Source: Serendipita indica DSM 11827
Taxonomy: Eukaryota > Basidiomycota > Agaricomycetes > Sebacinales > Serendipitaceae
NCBI GenBank assembly: GCA_910890315.1
Contig: CAJVGD010000042.1
Span: forward strand, 1,550,001 to 1,614,000
Length of the DNA stretch: 64,000 bases
Direction of reading: 5' to 3'
The position numbers were made by a program, and so were the translations under genes. Each line of letters starts with the position of its first letter. Position 1 is the stretch's first letter. The notes under the pieces are model-generated. The model did not search any database and was not told the origin of the DNA. It worked only from the letters and a program-made list of their open reading frames with translations. This document shows, in pieces, positions 34,863-46,096 of this stretch.

Positions 34863-35938
34863 TTGAGCAACGGCCAAACTCACCACGCGCCGCGACCATT
34901 GGCAATGCCAACCCTGCACTTCGCCTCAAGCCACTTTCGTTTCTTCAAGGACGTGAGGGTCCCAAAGAGTGGGTCCCTGGGAATGGTAACCCGAAACGCA
35001 GTAATGTCCCTCGGTCGAGCAAGTCACGAGTATCCTATCGCAAGTCTTTTCTGTCGGCGTTGTCCAGGAAGAGTACGATGATCCATTGCTCGGGTACCAT
35101 CAAATCCCCGTCTGTTGGCCATGGAAACGATGTTGGCGTCCGTGACTCGCCGTCGATGGAACGACTCGACCCGGCCAGTGTAAACGATAATTACCATGCT
35201 GTGATGAACCTCGCTGCATCTAGAAGACCGACGCAGGTGACTGTCGAAAGCTTTGAGATGACCCAGCGCCCGTTATCCATCCCCGTCTCGACCTCTCTGC
35301 TCAATCCCCCAGTCCCGACCCAGACCCAGATACTGAATGCCAGTGTCATCTCGCTGAACATGAATGAATTTAGAGCACCGAATATCGGACCGCCGCGCTC
35401 TGTACATGGTCCGAATCCCATTTCCCCTTCGGTGCCCTCGCCATCAGTCTACAGCCAATCCCATGAAGGTGATCCTGGAATGGCATCCCCGACGAGGATC
35501 ATTGGCGTCTCCAAACGACCTTCGCTCGCACCTATCGCTGACTCGTCCACTTTGCTTCTCACCTCACTAGCTGTTCCTCGCGCTGGCTCGCCCTCACGAC
35601 AACCGTCGTCCAACGTACAATGGCTCACATATATCTGGTCTCAGCCGTTGTCACAGACCGCACCTACGACTACGACGACTGTGCCCCTTGGGTAGACTCG
35701 ACGACCCAGTGCGGCCAACGCACCGTCATCATTTGAACGATACAGTTGAATGGGATCGACGGCGTCTGGTAATGACTCGACGGAACTACCATATAGAGCA
35801 GAAGACTCTCAACGTCACCTTGACCGGACGCCAGCCGTCTCGACTGCTCGTCGGCCGTCGAATGCGTCCATATCTGGATTCACGGCCATGCGCAGACCGT
35901 CGAGTGCATCGTACAAGAATCGCCAATGGATTTGATTC
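34863..35938 (+). pseudogene. TMP pseudogene b (5'-truncated, long open tail)
   Basis: Copy of the TMP cytoplasmic tail between X-C and X-D. It begins at the same truncation point as the pseudogene at 18.1 kb (the codons for GNANPALRLKPLSF) and lacks the membrane segment. One stretch of 211 codons (35060-35695) is still open, including SVGHGNDVGVRDSPSMERLD, SVPSPSVYSQSHEGDPG and TTTTTVPLG, then ends at TAG. The C-terminal block ARRPSNASISGFTAMRRPSS ... NRQWI is recovered at 35750-35935 in another frame. A soluble fragment could be made only if transcription starts in the 34.5-34.9 kb interval. Confidence 0.78.
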
Positions 35939-36358
35939 GACCTCTTACACTACTCATCTTCTAGAGCCTCTCTGTTCTCTCTCATCCCAAAGCTCGCGTG
36001 ACTTATGTTTTATTTTGACATTTGCCTGGCCAATGTCGCTTTCTCACTCCTTTGTTACGACCAAGACGTGCCTACATATTGTATGGTGTTATAACATTAA
36101 TAGGAATCATGTAGTAGGAATCATGCATTGCATTACAACGCCCTCTTCAAGTGTCTCTTTATTTTTCCATCTGACAACTCGTGGCTGCTGCTGTGTGACA
36201 AGACAAAAGTGTCACTTTGACATTACCATGCACCAAATTCATGATGTGACTGAGTTGAAGTGGGCATTGAACGTTATTCGCTCCTGTCATGTCGCATAGG
36301 TAAGGCAAACCGCTCCCTACATGGGATTAACGTATCGAAGGCGTTTGATTCTTCCTGC

Positions 36359-38286
36359 TTACCATGTGTACTTCATATTTGTCAGACCACGACGTCGGTG
36401 GATAGCTTTGATCTTGGCAATTCTCTCCCTAGGCGTTAACTCTGGGAAGGTCGCTGATACGTAAGCAGCGTCCGCTTTCGTGAATTCGATGTCGAAATCG
36501 TCGAGCATGAGCCATATCCAGTGGTATCCTTCCTCGACTAGGGCGGGCGGAAAAATTGCTTGGAGTATCTGGTTGACATCCTCAATTTGAGCAAGGCTAT
36601 AATTATATTGTTCCATCAACGCCCAATGTGGAAACATGGGGTTTTGTCTCGGAGTAATAAGCTTGCGATACGTTGATATATCTGGCAGGCTGTACCACAT
36701 AGTGAATTGTTGTATCAACACGGCGGCATGATAGAACAGTGTGGCTCCGGGTATTGGGTCAGGACAGCATGCGGCTACCCATAGCGCGTCACCCGTCAGT
36801 ACCTCGAATGGGTATTGATCAGGACAGAAAGCTGAAATCGACTGAAGTGTGTTTATCACGTCATGACTATAGAAATGGCGTCGAAGAACATGTAGATAGA
36901 TAAGGATGTTCGAGGTCGGAGAGTCAATAATTAGACGGTTATTGAATAGCAATATACTGTTCCGAGTGTTAAATCCTTTGCTCCACCAAAGCTCCAGAAT
37001 CATATTGGAGGCATGCAAAATATCTTTTGATGATAAGTCGAGAATAGACATCATAGAGGATGGAAAATGATTGCGTGATCGTTCTTCAATCGAAGACTCG
37101 GTGAGACCAGCAGCCCTGAGAAGCGAGAGAAACTCGTTGTAAGTCTTGCGTACATCTCCTCCAAAAGCTTTGACTGCGTCTACGATAAGGTTCATGTTAT
37201 TAATTGGGATTGATGGAAGCCTTCGTGGGCGGGGCCACTTTATATTGCCGTGTCCACTCTGGTTCATTGTAAAGTAGTGCCCATAGCTTTATGAGACCCA
37301 TGAAGGTTCCGGCTAAGTCAAAGTCATTGAGATAGATGATGCCTAGTATACCGGAGAATGCTGCATGGCCTAATTCATATAGTTGGTGAAGCCGCATTTC
37401 AACGTACACTATGTCGCAACCATTGTGTACTAGTATCTCTAACATGGTTTTATAGCCCTCCTTATCGGTATAGGTGCGCCATCTACGAAATATGTCCCTG
37501 ATCATGAAGGGTTTGAGGTCTGATTTTCCATAGACGTCGAGAATGTGTTTCATGGACATTCCCTCACTTTGAAGCTCTCGTGTAAGGCGATAGGAAGAAA
37601 CCAAGTCTGCAGTAAAGTCAGCCAAATTCTCATCTGGATAACTGGCGACCTTTGCTCAGGCCCCGCGGCGTGATAAGGTGGACGAAGTAGGAAGGTCGAT
37701 AGAGATTTTTACGTGCCCCAAGTGATGAAATCCACTCCTCCGTCTTTCTTAACATGGAGCGGCAGTGTGCAAGAATTTCCCACGTTTTATTTGTTTTCCT
37801 AGATGGTACAGGTCAACATACGAACATATTATCAAATAGAACTCACGTGTCAAAGTGGATTATTATGCACTGCATCACGCTATTGAGCTCGCGGAGACGA
37901 CCTAACGATGTCTGGAGCTCTGCAGTCTTTACTTTCGGCGTTTCCCGCGACAAAAATCGGAAAGAGGACGCCATTGGACGTCTATTTCTATAGACATGCA
38001 GCTGATTTTGTATATTGCAGAGCGTGGCACTTATCGCAAACAATAAAACGTCGACAGACCGCTGATTCCCGGCAGTTCGACACTCCGACCAAGATAGGGA
38101 GAGGATTATCTGCTCCCGAAGAGCGATTATAGATTTGTTCACCAAATAGAGCTCGATCGAGATCGCCTTCAGAGTAACTTCGGGATCTTGCTGGAGACCT
38201 GTTAGGCGGGATAGTTCTTCACGAGTGCTGTCAATCTGTTGCAGTATTCCATCAACCGTATCGGCCAATTCGTGCTCTTTTGACAT
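36359..38286 (-). pseudogene. Family X, copy D (divergent, frame-shifted)
   Basis: Outer right copy, partner of A by its MSKEHELADTVDGILQQIDS start, but the most divergent member. Exon 1 ends near FDT (about 37847). The body starts about 37650 (ENLADFTADLVSSYRLTREL, DIFRRWRTYTDKEGYKTMLE, HQLYELGHAAFSGILGI, YNEPEWTRQYKVA). It has only one EPEW motif: the roughly 65 residues that give A, B and C a second one are absent. Near 37235 the frame shifts within a C run (GCCCCGCCC); the downstream frame then continues RRLPSIPINNMNLIVDAVKA to GYHWIWLMLDDFDIEFTKAD and ends MKYTW. A GTAAAA donor after LGA near 37715 with acceptor TTATCCAG would join exon 2 to the body in phase. Probably a pseudogene, unless the extra C is an error; it may preserve the older single-repeat form. 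Confidence 0.65.
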
Positions 38287-38899
38287 TCTGTAGATCTAGA
38301 AAGTCGTGGTTGTGGAGGGGTTCAAGTCGGCGAGAGACTGACAACCTTCCAGGACGAGACGCCACCAACCAGCACGCCTTGACGCCTGACCAAATTCCGA
38401 AATTCTATAAATCCTGTCGTTCCCCGTGCGATAGCTGATCAGATCACCCCTTCAACCCGCTATATTGCGCCTTTGGGGCAAACGCGGACAGCTCGTAATC
38501 GCAAAAGCATCTAGGAATGCCTTCTATATAGTCAAGCAGGATGCACAGATGCACATTCCTCAGACAGCCAAACGATGCTGCTGCTGGGAGTCTCACTTCT
38601 TGCCCTCGAGACTTCTCTTACATGACCCATCGTCTACACAGCGTCTATTATTGCTCCATCTGGTGTCCATATGCTTCCCTCGGGCATCCTCCTCCACTAG
38701 ATCCGCTCCTCGTCATCCCCTGCATTCCTCTCGGCAGGCCTGTCCAACCAGAGATCGCGTAGCCACGTCGTACATATCTATTGCTGTCTACAGATCGCTA
38801 ATTTGGCGCAGGTGTCGTGGTTAATGGGCACGCCATCTGGGTAGAGCGGACCATGAGGTGCATTCCTCACGGCCGCCCAGCCGACTGAAGTCACACGGC
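38287..38899. other. Outer edge of right arm and intergenic
   Basis: The first roughly 110 bases share the X proximal promoter blocks (GGTTGTCAGTCTCTCGCC, CCTCCACAACCACGACTT). Beyond that, similarity to the left arm fades. A frame MLLLGVSLLALETSLT near 38575 looks like a signal peptide but cannot be tied to a gene. Confidence 0.45.
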
Positions 38900-39746
38900 G
38901 CATGGACGCTGCACGCGGGATATGAGAGCAGCTGTGTTCCAGGTGCATATCTGCCCTCTTCTCCCCCCTCCACTCTCGCCGTCACCTCCACGACCGTATA
39001 CGTACCCAGTCCACCGTACGGGTCACCGGTTGCTATGAGGTGGGCTTATTTTGTGATTTGGTTATGATACAGAACTGACATGATAACCAATTCCCATCAA
39101 TTATCACGCCTGGCCACTTGCCCGTGCAAACTAATTCTAAAAAATTAACAGTGGCTCATATTCCCGTCGACTGTTATTTAATATATGCGCCTTATTGGCA
39201 TATGCTGGCTCTGCGCGTGCGAGTGTTGACTCAAAGGCAGTACGTCCACTTTATGGGTGATCTTAATACTCGGAGAAATCTAACGTCCTTCCTTTCATCT
39301 TTCGGTCGCCTTGATATACTCAGAGAATCACACTTGCGTGCCTCCTCGGTGGCGTCCCAGCGGCATCCATCCTCTTGATCCTCGTCTTCTGCATCTGGAT
39401 AAGAAGACGCAAAGACGCGATCCGCAGGAAAGCGATAGCAAATGGAATTGAGCTCGATGACGAAGGTTGGCCAGTTCACCCACAACAGCGTCGCATCAAC
39501 CCCGCCAATACGGCCGCTGCGAGTACCGACGCCTTCCCTGTACGTGGAAGCGACGCTGCCTCAGCCGCGACTGCTGTAAACAGTGGACGAAGATACAGCA
39601 CAGGAGGAACGCAAAATGGCAAAGACGGATTCGTCGTGCGCTCGTATGGCAATCCGAATGCCGAGCAGACATTGGTCCCGTCAGTCGGCGCAGATCAAAA
39701 TGCGTCAGCATTGCGGCCTTCTACAGCCCCTGGAGCATACCAGTGA
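38900..39746 (+). CDS. Possible small single-pass membrane protein
   Basis: Weak gene model. An exon-like stretch STLAVTSTTVYVPSPPYG (about 38955-39010) is separated by AT-rich, intron-like DNA from an exon beginning after CTCAG near 39323: RITLACLLGGVPAASILLIL, VFCIWIRRRKDAIRRKAIAN, GIELDDEGWPVHPQQRRINP, ending PSTAPGAYQ at 39746. This reads as a hydrophobic membrane helix, basic stop-transfer and a short cytoplasmic tail, the same layout as TMP though the sequences differ. Start codon and upstream exons not resolved; the signal-peptide-like frame near 38575 might belong to it. Family not recognised. Confidence 0.35.
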
Positions 39747-40141
39747 ACCTATCTTCACCGCCATCCACACTCGGTAATGCGTACTACGCACCCGTACAAG
39801 AAAACTAGACGTAATACGTATTCATCGACCAACTTTATTAACTGATGTTAACCTCTACTCTTTGCTGTTCTATGAGTGTCTTATATGGTAGCTCCTTGAT
39901 CCGGGAAGCACTCCCATGGAAGCGTGCTCTAAATGCTCTCACGAAGTAGGAATGAGACGTAGTCCTGAGAGGGATCTCATGGACACGGGATAGTCGAACT
40001 TACCATTCGATCCAAGTAGCATACCGCAGTCCCTGGTAGCTCCAAGGCTGCTTGGCTCGCGCACACTGAGACCTTTAGAGAAACGTCATTTAGTATTCAA
40101 ATCACTATGCATTACCAGCATCGAGCGTTGGTGTTAGATCT
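39747..40141. other. Intergenic
   Basis: About 400 bases between convergent genes; 3' ends only. Nothing else seen. Confidence 0.45.
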
Positions 40142-41450
40142 TCATTGCTTCCATCCAATCGAGACGGCAAACTTGAGCAAATCAGTGATTGTCTCCATGC
40201 CAGGCCTATTGGGAATCCCAAGAATTCTCGCATTCTTCTCCATGGCGTAACTAAACGGCGCCTTTACGCCAATCCTTTCATATGTCGTCGGGATATTGAT
40301 GCCTTCAACTGGATTCTCTTGAAGCTTATTCACTATGTCGTTGCGTCAGTCTACGATCAGGTTGCCTAATGTGAACGAGATCACTCACAGATCTCCTCCA
40401 AGGTCCATACATTGCTAACGCTGAGAATCCGTTGTCCACCCGCCTCCGGCACCGTGAGCGCTTTAATGTGCTCCAACGCCGCTTCACGAACGTCGATAAA
40501 GTCTATGACCTGCCCCAGACTCTCAGGGGTGAGATTGCTCAGCGCAGCTTGCTTGAGGTTGCCAAGGAGGACGTAATTGGAGCCTCCAATCTCGCTTGTG
40601 GTTTCGCTCAAGACTGGCTAGATAGAATTATCGACACTGGATGTGAGTAGAGAGATGAATTTACCCCAAATAAGAATGCGGGGAGCATGAACACGACATC
40701 GTAGTCGACTTTGTTCTCCTTTAGCCAATCCCATGCTGCTGATTCGGCTAGCATTTTGCTTGCACCATATTTGGCACTAAATAACCGCTATGAGCTCGTA
40801 CTTTAGGTGAGGGAAAAGAGGCAACGACTTACAATGGCGACGCATCGACTCCGTGTTGTTTGACGTGCTGGACTACACCGTGATTCCAATCTTCCTACAC
40901 CAAATCATCAGAGCCGGTTATAGGTTGGTAAGAAGGAGACATCCTACCTCTGTATAGACGTGGCCAGCTTCTCGTGGGTCCTTGACGGAAGTCACAGACG
41001 AGGTGATAACTACACGCTTGACCGATGGAGACTTCTGAGCGCTCTTTAGGATGGAGATGGTGCCTTGAACTGCCGGTTTGATGTTGACATCTGGATCTGC
41101 CTTGGGATCTGCGACCACAATAGGAGAGGCGCAGTGGATGACGGCGTCGATATCTCCTGCACTAAGAGATTCGTCGAATGCATTCTCCGTGACAATATCT
41201 GGGATATAGGAGAATTCGAGTCGGGATGCCGAATCGGTGAGGCGTTGCCTGACGAACTCGGCCTTTGCGGGGCTACGCACAGTTGTGCGGACACTGAATC
41301 CCTGTTCGAGCAGATATTTGATGATCCAGGTGCTGAGAAAGCCAGAGCCACCTAGTGGATCGACTGAATTAGCACAAGAGCAGGGATACAATCAACCTGT
41401 GGCCTCGGACCTGTGACGAGGACCTTTGCAGAGTTGTTGATGGCAGGCAT
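40142..41450 (-). CDS. NADPH-dependent extended SDR reductase, copy T1a (DFR/CCR-like)
   Basis: Extended short-chain dehydrogenase of the dihydroflavonol-reductase / cinnamoyl-CoA-reductase / fungal aldehyde-reductase superfamily; it should reduce a carbonyl with NAD(P)H in the cytosol. The start at 41450 gives MPAINNSAKVLVT, which splices to the dinucleotide-binding GGSGFLSTWIIKYLLEQGFS. Then come VRTTVRSPAK (the NADPH-favouring Arg), DIDAVIHCASPI, VKRVVITSSVTSVKDPRE (catalytic Ser region), the YGASK active site (YxxxK), DFIDVREAALEHIKAL, and the C-terminus TITDLLKFAVSIGWKQ. Six exons, same plan as its neighbours. First unit of a two-times-three gene array. Substrate unknown. Confidence 0.87.
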
Positions 41451-41916
41451 ATTTTGAGCAGGCTGATTGTGAGTAGATGGCGATTTTGCGTCGAAAGGCG
41501 ACGGCCTTTATATGTAGCAACTCAGCTTATCGCCGTCTTTTAGGGACGCTTTGCCAGGAGGAGGTCGCCCCTTTGAAATGCACCCAAGCGAATTAAATGA
41601 ATCAGCGAACTAACTCTGAGGGCCATAATTTGCTTATCTCCGTACCTAATAGAGTTCCAGATGGCTCGGAGCAGCCACCAGCTTTCATTCGTTGACCGAG
41701 GAATGAAATCCGTCCAGCATCACAGCGAGCTCAATAGTCCTTTACGAGATGGCTGACCGGCATCGTCAAAAGTGGCAAATATCTTGCATCTGCCACATGA
41801 CCAAAAGTCATGGACAGCTCCAAGGTTGCTAAACTAGAGCACTGAGCTCTCGACGTGAATTCAGTTTACATTCAGAATCTTATCTGGTACAAACATCGAT
41901 ACGTAACATTGGATCT
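41451..41916. other. T1a promoter / T1b 3' side
   Basis: About 465 bases. Contains the T1a TATA box and a diverged version of the upstream block seen before T1b, T1c and T1d (ATGAATCAG...CATAATTTGCT, then GCTCGGAGCAGCC). Confidence 0.5.
41517..41522 (-). promoter_or_regulatory. TATA box of T1a
   Basis: TATAAA on the minus strand about 67 bases before the ATG; the T1 genes all have one at 56-67 bases. Confidence 0.5.
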
Positions 41917-43218
41917 TCATTGCTTCCACCCAATCGAGACAGCAAACTTGAGCAAGTCGGTGATAGTCTCTGCGGCAGGTCTATGGGAGATTCCGAGAAT
42001 CCTCGCATTCTTCTCCTGGGAGTACGTGAACGGCGGCTTTGCGCCCGTCTTTTCGTACGTTGTTGGGAGGGTGATGCCTTCGACAGGATTCTTCTGAAGT
42101 ATGTCCACTAGATCATCCTGTCAGTCTATGCCGTTTCACGAGAAAAGCAAGCTGCTCACAAATTTCCTCCAAAGTCAATACATAACTGGTGCTAAGAATG
42201 CGTTGTCCACCAGCCTCGGGCGTTGTGAGAGCTTTAATGTGCTCCAGTGCCGTCTCACGGACGTCGATGAACTCGATGGGCTTTGAAAGGCTCTCAGGAG
42301 AGAGATTGTCCAGCGCAGCTTGCTTGAGGTTATCAAGGAAAATGCCATTCGAACCGCCAATGTCGCTGGTGGTTTCACTCAATACTGGCTAGTTAGCGCA
42401 ATCAGTAACAGGCTATGGAGAATGAGACGGAATTACCCCAAACAAGAGTGCTGGTAGCATGAACACGACGTCGTATTCGACCTTGTTCTCCTTCAGCCAA
42501 TCCCACGCCGCCGTTTCGGCTAGCATCTTGCTTGCACCGTACTTTACACTATTCAAGTGTTTAAGCTCATTGCTCGATTATCGGAAGAGAGAGCGACGTA
42601 CAGAGACGGTGCTTCGGCACCGTACTGCTTGACAAGCTTGACGATACCGTGGTTCCAGTCCTCCTACATTCACACTATATTAGCATTGTTCCAATATATT
42701 CAGGAAAGAGTAGATCATACCTCTGTGTAAACATGCCCGGCTTCTCGCGGATCCCTGACTGACGCTACAGAAGACGTGATGATTACACGGTTGACCGATG
42801 GAGACTTCTGAGCACTTTTCAAGATGCCAAGAGTGCCTTGGATTGCCGGCTTGATGTTTACATCGGGATCCGCCTTGGGGTCCGAAACGACAAGCGGAGA
42901 GGCGCAGTGGATCACAGCATCAATGTCTCCCGAACTGAGAGATTCATCGAATGCATTATCAGCAACCACATCCTGAACATAGGAGAACTCGAGTTGGGAG
43001 GATGAGTCGGCAAAGAGCCGTTTGAGAAAGTCGGCTTTGGCAGGGCTACGCACAGTTGTGCGGACGCTGAAACCCTGCTCGAGAAGATATTTGATGATCC
43101 AAGTTCCGAGGAAGCCAGAGCCACCTAGCAGAACAGAATGTGTTAGCTCGCGAATAGGTAGAGGCAGGGACCACTGACCTGTGACAAGGATTTTTGTCGA
43201 GGAAGAGACGGCGGGCAT
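41917..43218 (-). CDS. Extended SDR reductase, copy T1b
   Basis: Same family and exon plan as T1a. Start at 43218 gives MPAVSSSTKILVTG; then GGSGFLGTWIIKYLLEQGFS, VRTTVRSPAKADFLKRLFAD, GDIDAVIHCASPLVV, VNRVIITSSVASVRDPREAG, the YGASKMLAE active site, ENKVEYDVVFMLPALLFG, EFIDVRETALEHIKAL, and the end TITDLLKFAVSIGWKQ. All key residues are present, so it is probably active. The protein is very close to T1c and T1d. Neighbour upstream is the T2 pseudogene on the same strand. Confidence 0.87.
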
Positions 43219-43273
43219 GATATAAACGAGTTGAGGGGGAGTGTATGTTAACCTTGTATCGAAAGATGATGGC

Positions 43274-43280
43274 TTTTATA
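43274..43280 (-). promoter_or_regulatory. TATA box of T1b
   Basis: TATAAAA on the minus strand, 56 bases before the ATG. Confidence 0.5.
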
Positions 43281-43359
43281 CGCATCGACCTGCTTTTGGT
43301 ACCCATTGCTGATACGCGCGGGGACCCTCGCCGTGTGGAGCGGGTATCGGTTTGATGAA

Positions 43360-43515
43360 TAAATGAATGTAAGCTGCTCCGAGGTTCATAATTTGCTAGT
43401 CTGATTCCCCGATCTGTATAAGTAGAGCTCCGAGGAATACGGAGCACCCAGTATCGTTCCATCCGACTGGGAGATGAAATCTCGCCAAGAGTACCGTGAT
43501 GTACGGAGTACGATT
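43360..43515 (-). promoter_or_regulatory. Shared upstream block of the T1 genes, with GTACGGAGTAC
   Basis: A region recurring upstream of T1b and T1d (47.95-48.10 kb), and in weaker form upstream of T1a and T1c. Elements in order: ATGAATGTAAG, TGCTC, TACGGAGCA, CCATCCGACTGG, GCCAAGAG, and the near-palindrome GTACGGAGTAC (about 43502 and 48087). The CGGAG cores could bind a Zn2Cys6-type factor; that is inference. Confidence 0.45.
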
Positions 43516-43600
43516 GTAACCCCATTCTTCTTTCATACTTGAGCCACTTAAGGATCGAAGACACTCGCTAGGATTGCTAAGGTTGTACATTGGCAATTGA

Positions 43601-44723
43601 CTTCTCCGATCCCACTGCCTCCAGCCATAATTATAGCGAGAGTAATAATAAATGCTTGAATCGCCTCGTCCCGGGGCCAGTAGTTGACTTGTCGAGTGCA
43701 GTCGTTCCTTGCGTGAGATAGGTGACCAGTAACGACCATCCATGAAGAATATCAGGGTTCGTTGTTGGAAAGTTCACATCTGGAATGTGTCAGCGGTTCA
43801 TTTGACAAAGGTGGCTCAGATCAAGGCACCGCCAGCTTTCCTGTCACTTACAAAGATGCTGCCCGAAAATCGCTCAGCATATACTGTGGTTCGCTTATGA
43901 CCAGCAGTAGACTGATTGGGTCTCGAACACGCCGTTCTGCAAGGGCGCGGACATTAACGCAGTGGAATTCGGAAAATTCTGCATAGACACGGGATTGGTA
44001 CCAGTATTCTTGTTGGGATGCTAAAGAAGAATCATGTTGGAACTTTGGATACGTTATGAAAGGGTGGCCACGAGAATGGTCAGATACACGCCTTTGAAAG
44101 GAGGAATTACTAACCCCAAACACAAAACTTGGGACCAGAGTCACAAGGTCGAAAATGAGTCGTTCCTCTCTTATTAACTTCCAGACTGCTTGTTCTGCAA
44201 GCGCCTTGGACACAGCATACTTTGCCATCGACGGAAAGTCGACCCCTATCTTCGTGAATCACTGAAATTCCAAGAACCTTTGGTGTAATGCATGGGTATA
44301 GAATTGGCTGGGTCGATCATAGCAGCAGCTGAAGACATGATGACGACTCGTCTGACGTATTCTGCAACTTCGGACAAGATTGGGAGTCTCAGAAAGTGCT
44401 GGTCTGATAAACTCTTGCGAGTGGACGCCTGCGTCGTCTAGTGATAACACTCGGCTAGAGGTACGAACGACTCTAACAAGTGTCTGTGGGAAATATATGA
44501 GGACCCAATACCTTTGAAAATCCGGAGAGTAAGCTTTTCATGGTGGAGAGCGAGTCTGCGACGCAAAACTTCGGCCTCGTCCAGCTGCGCGAACGCTGTA
44601 TCCCCTTTCGAGAAGCAGCCTGAGAATCTATGGTGAAATTAAGCCAGAAGCGCCCATCACGGCAAATTGAACTGTCCCTGGACGACTTGGCAGGGTCCAA
44701 GGTGCGGGGCAAGTAACCTTCAT
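43601..44723 (-). pseudogene. Extended SDR reductase, type T2, degraded copy
   Basis: Pseudogene of the T2 gene at 48.2-49.4 kb. Start region MKVTCPAPWTLPSRPG and VQFAVMGASGLIS recognisable, followed by a stop (ISP then TAG) in the nucleotide-binding motif. Further pieces are in several frames: the VITSS region (44.3-44.4 kb), KYAVSKALAEQAVWKLIREE (YxxxK kept), FDLVTLVPSFVFGVS, and the C-terminal NPDILHGW region near 43.74 kb. The last recognisable match is the GWKQ-like end near 43.6 kb. It occupies the third position of the left three-gene block. At least several disruptions; no activity expected. Confidence 0.8.
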
Positions 44724-44803
44724 TGGGCTGAGATCTCGAAGCAAATTAAAGTCACGTCTAGGATAATATCTAGTACAAATATTGATACGCAAAATTGTGC
44801 TCC

Positions 44804-46096
44804 TCACTGCCTCCAACCAATATAAACGGCAAACTTGAGCAAGTCGGTGATAGTCTCCGCAGGAGGCCTATTGGAGATTCCAAGAATCCTTGCATTTTTC
44901 TCCTTGGAATAACTATAATCTGGCTTTGCGCCAGACTTTTTATATGTCGTCGGAACGGTGATTCCTTCTACGGGATTCTTTTGAACCTCGTCCACTACGT
45001 CATTTGTCAGCCTGCATTGCTTCCTCCAATTTGAAGAAGAATACTCACAAATCTCCTCCAATGTCAGGACATAGCCAACGCTGAGGATACGCTGTCCACC
45101 GGCCCCGGGCGTTGTGAGCGCTTTAATGTGTTCCAATGCCGTCTCACGGACGTCAACGAAGTCGATGGACCGTGAGAGCCACTCTGGAGAAAGATTATTA
45201 AGTACGTGTTGCTTGAGATTGCCTAAGAGGACGAAATTCGAACCACCAATCTCACTCGTGGTTTCGCTCAAAACGGGCTAGACAGACTATTCAGTAAGGA
45301 ACTTTGAAGAGCGAAACGAACTCACCCCAAACAAGAACGCAGGGAGCATGAACACAACGTCGTATTTGACCTTGTTTTCCTTGAGCCAATTCCATGCCGC
45401 CGTTTCGGCTAGCATCTTGCTCGCGCCATACTTTGCGCTACCCACGTATTAGACTGACTGGTCGACTTTCAAAAGAGAAGATGACGTACAGTGATGGTGC
45501 TTCGGCGCCGTATTGCTTGACAAGCTTGACAACGCTGTGGTTCCAGTCCTCCTACATCAGAACATCAGATCAGTTCATATTACGTTGAGATAACGAGATT
45601 ATACCTCTGTATAAATATGCCCCGTATCCCGGGGGTCCTTGACTGAGGCTATGGAGGAGGTGATAACTATGCGTTTGATTGAGGGAACCTTCTGGGCACT
45701 CTTCAAGATCCCGAGGGTGCCTTGAATCGCGGGTTTGATGTTTACGTCTGGATCTGCCTTGGGGTCCGACACTGGAAGAGGCGAAGCGCAATGAATCACT
45801 GCATCGATGTCTCCTGCACTGAGAGACTCGTCGAATGCGTTCTCGGCGACAATATCCTGGACATAGGAGAACTCGAGTCGGGAGGACGAGTCCGCGAAGA
45901 CCTGCTTGAGGAAGTCGGCTTTGGTAGGACTGCGCACAGTCGTGCGGACGCTGAATCCTTGCTCAAGAAGATATTTGATTATCCAAGTCCCAAGGAAGCC
46001 AGAGCCACCTAGCAGAACCAATAAGCTCAAGGTACGAGCAAGTGTAAGCCACAGACCTGTAACGAGGATCTTTGCTGGAGAATTTAAAGCCGGCAT
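44804..46096 (-). CDS. Extended SDR reductase, copy T1c
   Basis: Starts MPALNSPAKILVTG at 46096. Exon 2 carries GGSGFLGTWIIKYLLEQGFS, VRTTVRSPTKADFLKQVFAD, DIDAVIHCASPLPV and IKRIVITSSIASVKDPRDTG. The YGASKMLAE active site, ENKVKYDVVFMLPAFLFG, DFVDVRETALEHIKAL and the end TITDLLKFAVYIGWRQ follow. Intact motifs. First member of the second three-gene block; corresponds in position to T1a. Confidence 0.87.

Noticed and set aside
14500-38400. X/TMP units as a transposon
   Set aside because: No transposase or integrase-like gene, no terminal inverted repeats or target duplications seen at unit ends; ordinary segmental duplication explains the pattern.
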